Of a stretch of DNA of 59,431 nt, positions 8,379 to 17,200 are shown piece after piece (position 1 is the stretch's first letter; each line of letters starts with the position of its first letter). Location: NCBI GenBank assembly GCA_964438735.1, contig CAYTLW010000037.1:1-59431 (forward strand), given 5' to 3'. The position numbers and the translations under genes are program-made. The notes under the pieces were generated by a model that searched no databases, was not told where the DNA came from, and saw only the letters and a program-made list of their open reading frames with translations. Source of the DNA: CAYTLW01 sp964438735. GTDB lineage: Bacteria; Myxococcota_A; UBA9042.

Positions 8379-10220
8379 ATGAACGTGCACGCGACGACGA
8401 CAATGGCGTCCTGGCTGCTTTCTGTGGCCCTGTTCTGCGCCGCTGGCTGCAGTTCATCGGCAGCGCCGGTGACGACTGCGGAAGACGCCGGCTCGAGCGC
8501 CATGGACGCGGCGGGCGCCGACGGCCTGGCAGATGAGGACGCCACGGCCATCGACATCGAGGACAAGGGCGCCGACGAGGCCTTCGCCAACGCGCTTTAC
8601 GATCCCCACCAGCTGGTGCAGGTCGACATCACGCTGCCTCCGGCGGACTGGCACCTGCTCCGACATGACAAGCGCAATCTGGACAACTTCCTGGAGCCGG
8701 GCTGCAGGTCGAAGCCCTTTGCGGGCACCTTCACCTACTACAAAGCAAAAGTGACCGTGAACGGCGTCGAGCTCGCCGATGTGGGCGTTCGAAAGAAGGG
8801 ATTCATCGGCTCCATCACGCCGCTCAAACCCAGCCTGAAGATCAAGTTCAACAAGTTCGTCAAGGGCCAGCTCCTGCATGGCGTCGAGCGCCTGACGCTC
8901 AATAACAACAAGCAGGATCCGGCCTTCCTGCGCACCTGCCTGACCTACCAGCTGTTCAACAAGGCGGGCGTGCCGGCGCCGCGCTGCAACTTCGCCCGGG
9001 TGCGCGTCAACGGCCAGGAGCTCGGCCTCTTCTCGCACGTGGAGTCGGTCAAGAAGCGCTTCCTGAAGCGGAACTTCGGCGATGATAACGGGCCGCTCTA
9101 CGAGGGCACGCTCAGCGACTTCCGACCCGACTGGACCGCCACATTGGAGCCCAAGACCTCCCAGACGCCAGAGATGCACCCGGACATCGCCAAGATCGTC
9201 GCCGCCCTGGAGCTGCCGGACGACAAGCTGCTGCCCGCCTTGGACGAGCTTATCGATCGGCCGCAATTCCTGCGCTTCTGGGCCATGGAGGTGCTGGTCA
9301 ACCACTTTGACGGCTATAGCGGCAATACCAACAACTTCTACCTCTATCGCAAACCCGATAGCGGGCGCTGGGTGTTCATCCCCTGGGGCGCAGACGCCAC
9401 CTTCCGCGACGGCTCATTTGATGGACCGAAGGCACCGTCGGCGGTGTTGGTGCGCGGCCACCTCTCCCGCCGCCTGTACGAACACGCCGAGGGCCGGAAG
9501 CTGTACCTCGCCGCGCTGCAGGAGGTGCTGGACACCGTGTGGCAGGAGGAGGAGATCGAGAAGAACCTGATCACCCTCAAGAGCCTGGTGGGCGAACTGG
9601 CCGACGCCGATCCGCTGGCGAAGGCGCAGGATACGTGGTTCCAGTTGTATTTCGGCAACATGATGAGCTGGATCAAGACCCGCCGAAAGCGCATCAAACA
9701 GGTCGTGGCCGAGCCGCCCCTATGGGACCTTCCCCAGCCAGAGATGCTCTGCTTCACCCCCACCGTGCAGGCCACCGGCACCTTCAAGACCACCTTCGGC
9801 ACCCTCAACGACGACGCCTTCAAGGTCGGCAGCGGCACGCTCAAGGGGACCAACCTGGGCAACCCCTTCGAGGTGATGTCCGCGGGCGCCTCTTCGGGAT
9901 TCAACAAGGACAACCCCAAGCGGGTCGAGCTGCGGCTGGTCTTTCAGCATCCGACCGAAGCGATGAAGTTCGTCGTCATCGCCCTGCTGATGAACAAGAA
10001 CGACATCGAACTGGGCAAGACCTTGCCGCTGCCGCCCTTGATCGGCGGCCAGGGTGGCTTCATGGTGGTGTTCGACGCGGTGAGCAAGCAGACCGCCGTC
10101 GTCGGGGGGTTGTGGGAAGGTACGATCACCTTCGAGGCCGCCGGCACGACCGATGGCGCCGCGGTCAGCGGCAGCTTCGACACCAAGTGGATCGCTTTCG
10201 GTGAAGCGGCCAAGAAGTAG
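8379..10220 (+). CDS. CotH-like kinase-family lipoprotein
   Basis: The product is about 613 aa. The lipoprotein signal ends in AAGC and is followed by an Asp/Ala-rich linker. Residues about 80-400 match the CotH fold known from Bacillus spore coats and from surface proteins: a VDITLPPADWHLL entry strand, VGVRKKGFIGSI, the region EVLVNHFDGYSGNTNNFYLY, and FIPWGADATF where CotH kinases usually have PWDxD. The C-terminal 200 residues form a separate beta-rich domain. The start is set by a GGAGGGA site upstream; the longer upstream frame lacks protein character. CotH family members phosphorylate serines of partner surface proteins. The next two genes are lipoproteins and are possible partners (inference). 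Confidence 0.85.
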   Translation: MNVHATTTMASWLLSVALFCAAGCSSSAAPVTTAEDAGSSAMDAAGADGLADEDATAIDIEDKGADEAFANALYDPHQLVQVDITLPPADWHLLRHDKRNLDNFLEPGCRSKPFAGTFTYYKAKVTVNGVELADVGVRKKGFIGSITPLKPSLKIKFNKFVKGQLLHGVERLTLNNNKQDPAFLRTCLTYQLFNKAGVPAPRCNFARVRVNGQELGLFSHVESVKKRFLKRNFGDDNGPLYEGTLSDFRPDWTATLEPKTSQTPEMHPDIAKIVAALELPDDKLLPALDELIDRPQFLRFWAMEVLVNHFDGYSGNTNNFYLYRKPDSGRWVFIPWGADATFRDGSFDGPKAPSAVLVRGHLSRRLYEHAEGRKLYLAALQEVLDTVWQEEEIEKNLITLKSLVGELADADPLAKAQDTWFQLYFGNMMSWIKTRRKRIKQVVAEPPLWDLPQPEMLCFTPTVQATGTFKTTFGTLNDDAFKVGSGTLKGTNLGNPFEVMSAGASSGFNKDNPKRVELRLVFQHPTEAMKFVVIALLMNKNDIELGKTLPLPPLIGGQGGFMVVFDAVSKQTAVVGGLWEGTITFEAAGTTDGAAVSGSFDTKWIAFGEAAKK

Positions 10221-10304
10221 GATGCGTGAGCCGTCTGGCGATTGCACGGCAACTCAAAGAAGACGCCCGAGACCAGCAGCGGCGCCACGAGACGGGAGAG
10301 ATTC

Positions 10305-11036
10305 ATGTACAAGCGCTTCAACACCTGCCAGCCGGAGCTGTGGCTGGCCATGCTCGCCCTGATCGCCGCAGGCTGCGGAACAGAGAGCGGTGGCACCAGC
10401 GGGCCCGGCACGGACCCGGACGCGGGCACTGTCGCCGACACGGGGCGAGCGGAGCGAGACGAGCAGTGTGATATCTCATCACACTGTGAGTTGGACACGG
10501 TCACGGACACCGGGCGAGCGGAGCGAGACGAGCAGTGTGATATTCCATCACACTGTGAGTTGGTCGCGGACACGGGCGCGGGCACCGGCACGGACACCGC
10601 CGCCGACTCAGACGAGCTGTCCAAAGCGGAGCGGGACTGTCTGAACTCCTGCGTCATGACCGGCGCTGGCGTGGAGGCCTGCAAAGCGCAATGTGTCGGC
10701 AAGACCGATCCCGGCAAGGACTGCTACGAAGCCTGCATCAAGAAGGGCGGCGACAAGACCAGCTGCGCCAAGAGCTGCCCCAAGACCGACCCCGGCGCCG
10801 AATGTTACAAGAAGTGCATCGACAAGGGCGCTGATGAGGCCACCTGCAAGAACACCTGCTACAAGCAGGATCCCGGCGACAGCTGCTACAAGACCTGCAT
10901 GGACAAGGGCGGCGATTCGGACGGCTGCAAGAAGAAATGCACCAAGGATGACCCTGCCAAGGCCTGCTACGACAAGTGCATCAAGGGCGGCGGTGAGGTC
11001 CCCAAGTGCAAGTCGAAGTGCTACCCGAAGAAGTAG
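10305..11036 (+). CDS. lipoprotein with five twin-CX3C repeats
   Basis: The product is 243 aa. The start at 10305 follows a GGGAGAG site and begins a lipoprotein signal with lipobox AAGC (Cys24). Residues 25-105 are a Thr/Asp/Gly-rich linker that contains two identical-looking TGRAERDEQCDI segments encoded by palindromic DNA repeats. Residues 112-239 are five tandem repeats of the pattern CX3CX9CX3C, with first cysteines at 112, 140, 167, 194 and 221 (period 27-28), separated by DPG- or DPA-containing turns. The spacing predicts five helical hairpins, each locked by two disulfides, as in twin-CX3C proteins. No enzyme signature is present. It sits between a CotH-like lipoprotein and the giant lipoprotein on the same strand. 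Confidence 0.85.
   Translation: MYKRFNTCQPELWLAMLALIAAGCGTESGGTSGPGTDPDAGTVADTGRAERDEQCDISSHCELDTVTDTGRAERDEQCDIPSHCELVADTGAGTGTDTAADSDELSKAERDCLNSCVMTGAGVEACKAQCVGKTDPGKDCYEACIKKGGDKTSCAKSCPKTDPGAECYKKCIDKGADEATCKNTCYKQDPGDSCYKTCMDKGGDSDGCKKKCTKDDPAKACYDKCIKGGGEVPKCKSKCYPKK
10443..10494 (+). repeat. palindromic repeat element, copy 1 (in-frame)
   Basis: This 52-bp unit is repeated exactly 69 bp (23 codons) downstream with only two base changes in the loop. It starts GGGCGAGCGGAGCGAGACGA and contains a perfect inverted repeat, CAGTGTGAT (10464-10472) against ATCACACTG (10478-10486), with a 5-base loop. It is read in frame as GRAERDEQCDISSHCEL, unlike the Thr/Asp/Gly linker around it. Confidence 0.85.
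10512..10563 (+). repeat. palindromic repeat element, copy 2 (in-frame)
   Basis: This is the second copy of the 52-bp unit. The hairpin arms and the 5' GAGCGGAGCGAG part are identical to copy 1; only the loop changes (CT to TC), replacing one Ser with Pro. The two copies are in the same frame and orientation and separated by 17 bp of linker sequence. Confidence 0.85.
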
Positions 11037-11268
11037 TCGAGCGCCTCCAGTCCTGATGTTGTGAAAGGTCCGTACATGGCCGACACCCAATCGGCTGGCG
11101 CCGAGCTGTCCGAAGGGCGCTCACGCGCGCCCGCGAGCTGACGCCGCAACCCCCTGCAATTAGGAACAATGTCCCCGGGATCGCTGGCCTTGTTGGCGCC
11201 TGACGACCTATGGTGTCGCGCGCTAAGGCCGGAATTCCAAAGGAATTACTCACACCGCGGGGTCCTCA

Positions 11269-14200
11269 ATGACGCTCTCTTTTGCACGCCTGCTGCCGGC
11301 GGCGCTGCTCGTCTGCGCGCTGGGCATGACGGCCTGCAGCACCGACGGCGGCGAGGAGGCCAACGGACCAGATGCCGCCATCGGCCCTGGCGGCGACGAC
11401 GGTGACGGGCATGTGGGGCGCACCTCACTTGACGCGCTGGTCGGCGGCGAAAGCCCGGCGGCCCTGCCCGATCCGACCGTGACACTGACCATTGACGGCA
11501 ATACGCGACGTTGCGCGGTGACCGCGGCCACGGCACCACCCGCTGGCACCTCCATCGTCTTCGCCTTCTCTCGAAATGGCGGTCCTTTCGCGGCCATGGC
11601 GGCCACGACTTCACTCTCTGCCGCCGAACCCGGCGCCGCCAAGGGGTGCGACCTGCTGCGCTGCCGGGCCACGGTCGGCGATGGCCCGCTGGCCAAGGTC
11701 GGTGAATCCGACTCGGCCCACCTGCCCATGGCGGACGAATGCGGCGCCGGCTGCTGGTCCTGCGCTGCATCGGGCGGCTGCGAAACGGCCACGGATGCTT
11801 GCGACGATGGCGACGCCTGCACCAGCGGCGACTCCTGCGCCAGCGGCAAGTGCGCGGGCCAGGGGCGCGCCGGCCAGGTCTGGTATGCGGACAAGGACAA
11901 GGACGGCTACGGCGGGTTGTTGTTCAGCGGCAACGCCTGTGGGGTGCCCGACGCTGCCAGGCGCAGGTCGGGCGGTTATGTCCAGCAGGCCGGCGATTGC
12001 GATGATGACAATCCCGCCGCATTCCCGGGCGCGGAAGAGACGTGCGATGGCATCGACACCGACTGCAGCGGCGGTGACGAAGATGTCTGTGCCGACCTGG
12101 TTGGCGACGATCTGAGCGACTTTGAAACCGACGAACCCATCACCGGCGACCAGTTCGACGTCGGCGCCAAGGCGACAGTGAACGCCGGACCGCTGGGCGA
12201 CGTGTCGGTGGAGGGCAAGGTCAGCAAAGCGGGCAAAGACGCGCCGGTGACCTGGTGCATGACCGGCAAGGTCGGCCCGGCGGGGCCCGCGACCTTCCAG
12301 GACGCCACGATCGAGGTCTGCAAGGACGCCGAAGGCAACATCAGCGCCACGGTGGTCGGCGATGCGACCTTCGATGGCCAGTCAGCCCAGGTCGACTGCA
12401 AGCTGACGCTCGGCGCCAAAAGCGAGATCGTCTGCATCGCGACGGGCCTGAATCTGCTCGGCGTCGCCGGCAGCGAGGCCACCGTGGTGTGGGCGGCCGA
12501 CGACACGGCGCTGACCATCAAGGACGCCGAGGCGACCCTGGACTACCTGGGCCAGCAGGTGGCTGTGCTCCTGTCGGGTCAGCTCACGCCCGGCAAGGAC
12601 AGCAGCCTGACCATGGCCCTGGTGCAGCCCGGCGAGGTGCAGTTGTTGGGTGCGGCATTCACCGGCCTGGCTCAGCAGGGAAGCGGCACCCTGAGCCGCA
12701 GTGGCGACCTTGTCAGCCACGACCTGAAGCTGGCCGCCGCCAAGCTGAACCTGGGTGGCGACACGGCGATACCCGCCGATGTCTTCTCGATCATCGCCAA
12801 GCGACCATTCGGCGGCAAATGGACCCTCAAGATCGCCGGACAGGGGGTCAAATTGCTGCCTCTGGGCATCCTCCAGATCGACGGCCAGGTCATGGAGGAT
12901 GACCCTCTGTGCGCCAGCGGAGCGACCGGCATCACGCCACCCGGCGCCGCCGCAAGCGCCCAGGCGCAGGTCTGCTTCCAGGCGGGCGCCGCCCCCGCCT
13001 GGACCCTACAGGCGGCCATCGAAGTGCCGCCATTCGGCCAGGCCAACATCAGCGCCCCCTGGCAGCCAGGCAACAAGCAGATCTGCCTCAAGGGGCCCAC
13101 CAGCGCCTCGCTGCCGCCCCTGAACGCCGGCCTGACCAAGTCGCCATTGCTGGCGAGCAGTTGCCTGACCCTGGCCAACAAGTCGTTCGGCGCCGTCGGC
13201 CTGCTGGCCTCGATCCCGCTGCCGCCCCTGGGCCAGGTGGAGTTGTCCGGCCAGTTGCAGGGTGAAAGTCTCTGCCTGGACGGCGACCTGGTCATCAACA
13301 TCGGCGGCAAGCCCCTGACGTTGGCGGTGCAGGCCTGTACCGACGTGAAACTCAGCCAGCTGAAGGCGACTGTCGGCGCCACCGTCGCCCTGCCCCCCTT
13401 TGGCACCCTGCCGACGCAGGCCACGCTGGACGGCAAAGCAAAAACGCTATGCCTGTCGGCCACGGTGCCCGCCAAAGTGGGATTTGCCGCCACCGATGTC
13501 AGCCTGGTCGCCGGTCATTGCATCGCTTTCAGCAAGGATGCGTCGGGTACAACCGTCGCCAGCGCGGGCGACGGACCTGGCGCCACACTGACCGTGACTC
13601 ACCCGGGATTGGGCACATTCTCCATGAGCGGCCACTGGGACGCGGACAAGGTGGCCGGCGATGGGAGCAAGGGCGTGCTCTGTGTGAGCGGCGCGCTGCC
13701 GAGCAAAGCCAAGGCCCTCATTCCCCTGCCCGGCGTGGCCGTGCTTGCAAGTCATGGCACGACGTGCTGGAGCAAGGGTGGATTCGACACCATCGCCCTG
13801 GGCACCACCCTGCGCGTCGGTGCGGCCAACAGCCCTTCCAGCCTGCGTTTGCTGGCCACGGGAGGGCTCGACGCGGCCGGCGGCGCGTGCGCTGCCAAGG
13901 CGACCACGTCGCAAGCCTGCTCTGCACTGAACAAGACCTGGCAACAAGGCCTGAACAACCCCGCCAAGGGCGCTGATCCGCGCTACCACTGGCTGGGCAG
14001 CTCCTGCTACGACTCCCACAGCACCCACGCTGCGGGCTGTAAGAGCGCAGGCGGCACCTGGAAGTCGGACGTTGCCGGACGACTCGAGCTCTCACTGGCC
14101 CCGTACTGCACCAAGAAGGGCAGCTCCACCTGCGCCTGGACCGCGTCCTGCGACACCGGCGCCGGCGACACCGTCTGCAGCCAGACCTGGACGCCGTTCG

Positions 14201-17200
14201 CCGGCATGGCCGCCAAGGTGCCGCAGTCCATCGCCAACTTGACCTTCACCCAGGTGGGCGGCTACGTGCTGGCAGACAAGAAGAGCGCCACCCTGGCCCT
14301 GGACGCCGTGGCCGAAGCAGGCGGCCAGAGCGGCAAGCTCACCCTGGTCAAGGTAGCGGGGGCCCCCCTCCTGCAGCTCGACAAGGTCGGCGCACACGCA
14401 TCGGTCGACAGCAAGGGCAGTTTCAACGTGGCGCTGAGCGGTGAGAGCGACCTCGATCTGAGCGCTGCCGGACTGCCAGCATGGAGTCTACGCACCGTGC
14501 TGCGCGCGTCCATCAGCGACTCCGGGGCGAGCTTCCACGGTCTGGTGTTGCCGACCAGCTGCAACGGCGGTGGCGCCTGCGTCTTCCCCGCCTTCGAGCC
14601 CTTCGCTCCATTGCTGGGCAAGGGGGCGCTCTCGGTGCAGAGCGAGGGCGCTGAACTGGCCTTCGATCTGGCTTGGGGAGCGGCCGCCAAGGCAGCCCTG
14701 ACCGTGCAGATGCGAACAGCCGGCACCGTCAAGCTGCTCGGCAATGCAGCCGCGGACGTGAGCATGAATGTGCGCGCGCAGTGGCCGAATTCGGGCGCTG
14801 GCAGCAAGCCCCAACCGATTGTCACGTTCGCCGCCGTGTTGAAGTCATTCAAGGTGGGCGCCGGGGCGTTCATCCTGGAGCTGGGCGCCACCAAGGGCGG
14901 CGCCGGCGGCCTGAAGACCAGCCCCATCGTCTTGCTGGCCTCCTCGGAGGCTGTCGAGGGCCTGGCGGTCGACACCGACGGCGACCTGAGCAACGGCACC
15001 GAAGCCACCTGGGATATACCCAAGGGACTGACCATCCGAACCGCTGCCGAGATCACCCACCTGGCCGAGCTGTTCTCCAACATCACCGCTCAGCTGGACC
15101 TGACCCTCGAAGGGCCGACGAAATTCCGCATCCGCGGTGACATCCAGACGGATTGGCCGCTGATCAAGCCTGAATACAAGATCCCGACGCTGCATTCGGC
15201 GTCCATCAAGACCCTCTTCGTCGACCTGGAGGTGGCCACGACCGTGATCTTGAAGATCGGCGGCACCACGCAGCTGGTCACCCTGGATCGCAAGGGCGGC
15301 CAGCACGCCTTGACCGGCCTGGCCGAGTTCGAGGTCGACTCCACCTCCAGCATCGGCGGCACCATCGCGCTGACGGGGCTGTGGCAGGAGCCCTTCTACG
15401 TGCCGAACCTCGCGGTCATGGACATGGGCATCTCCCTGAAGTTGCAGCCTGCCGTGCCGCCGGTGCCGACCGCGCTCGGCTTCACTGGCACCGGGCTGTT
15501 GCACAAGGCCGACTTCGACGCACCCTGGCCGAAGATCGCCAAGGACAAGCAGAACAACCCGGTCGGCGTGAACCCGGACGGCAGCCTGATGGCTCAGCTG
15601 CCAGCGAGTGTGCTGACCATCGGCAACAGCTTCTACCTGGACACGGCGCCATCTCCATCCGGCTTTTGCCTGGGTGCGACCTGCGCGCCGCTGCCTTCGC
15701 TGCTGATCCGCATGGATCGCCAGAACCTGAGTACCGATGACCTGGTCTGGGCCGTCAGCCAGATGCAGAAGGGCCTGGCGACGGTGATCGACAAGACCAA
15801 GACCATGGCCGTCTTCGACCCCATCACCGGCACAACGAAGACATTGAACAGCCCCTTCGCCGCGATCGCCGGTCGTTTCCCACTGAACAAGCCGGTCACC
15901 CTGGCTCTGCCCGACGACGTCAAGGTCGACCTGCACCGGGCCCTGGTCTACCTGTCGACCCATGACCAGAGCCGATTCGGCCTGGACTGGCCCTTTGGCT
16001 TCCGCATGGAGCTGGACGCATCCATGGTCGTGCCGGTGGGCGCCGACAAGGGCAAGTTCAAGAAGCTCCGTCTGCAAGGCGCCATGGACACCGCCGGCGT
16101 TGAATTGCACGGTCGTGTGTCGCCGCTGCAGGTGCTCAAGGGCATGGACCTGGTGGCCGACCCCTTCCGCAAAGCCGCCTCGGTGCCCGGCAACGCGACC
16201 TTGGAACTGCCTGCGAGTCTGGCGGCGGCGTCGGCCCAGACCGTCGAACTGGCGATCCGCGGTCCGGCCAAGGGCGGCGCCAGCCTGCTCAGCACCAGCA
16301 AGGGGGCGCGAGCGGTGCGTCTGCTGGAGTCCAGCAAGTTGTACGCACCCTGTCCCTCCGATGGCGCCCTGGCGCCGACCGCGCCCGACGGCAGCAAGGT
16401 CGACTGCAGCAAGCCGACGCCGGCGCTGGTCCTGGAGCTGCAGACCGACAACTCGAACATCCCCGCCCAGTGGCGCAAACGAACCGTGCGTACGCTGCGC
16501 GGCGTGCGCCGAGCCGGTTCCTGGCAGCGGCTGGCCTATACGGTGAACGCCAAGGGCCATGTAGCGATCTACGTCGACGGTCGCAGCGTGCCGCTGGTCG
16601 ACAGCGCCGATGGCGCCGACGGCATCGCCGGCACATTGGATGACCAGGCTCGCTTCGCAGCTCCGGCCATCTCCGCGGTCAGCACCGTGGCCGGGGAAGC
16701 CGTTGGCGCGGTCGATGACCTGCGCTTCTGGAACGTGGTCCGCAGCGCCGAGGCGATCTCGCGCTACCTGGAGCGACCGGCCAAGGGCGCCCACAACGAC
16801 AGCACCTTGCGCGGCTGGTACGAGGTCGACTTCGATGAAGTGCACGACAAGATCGCCGGTGTCGTCGTGCTTCGCGACAGCCACCTGCCCGGTCACCACG
16901 GGCGCTATCTCGGCGGCGCGCAGCCCCTGCTCGACAAGGCCGACCCCGACCTGCGCATGGATCTTTCGCTGCCAGTGATCAATCCCCTGGCCGCCGGCAT
17001 GGGCTTCGAGGCCGGCCTGGCCCTGGCGTTGCCGGCCCCGCTGGCCACATTGCTGGGCACACCCAAGCTGCACGTGGCGGCCCGGATGCACGCCTCCAAA
17101 TCCCTCGTGGCCGGCCGCTTCTACACCCGAACGTTGACCGTCGTACCCATCCCAGGAATCGGCGGTTTTGTGCTGTCCGGTGACGGCCCCAACGGCAAGT

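Noticed and set aside
10443..10563. CRISPR repeats at the palindromic pair
   Set aside because: There are only two copies, with a 17-bp gap inside a coding frame and no cas genes.
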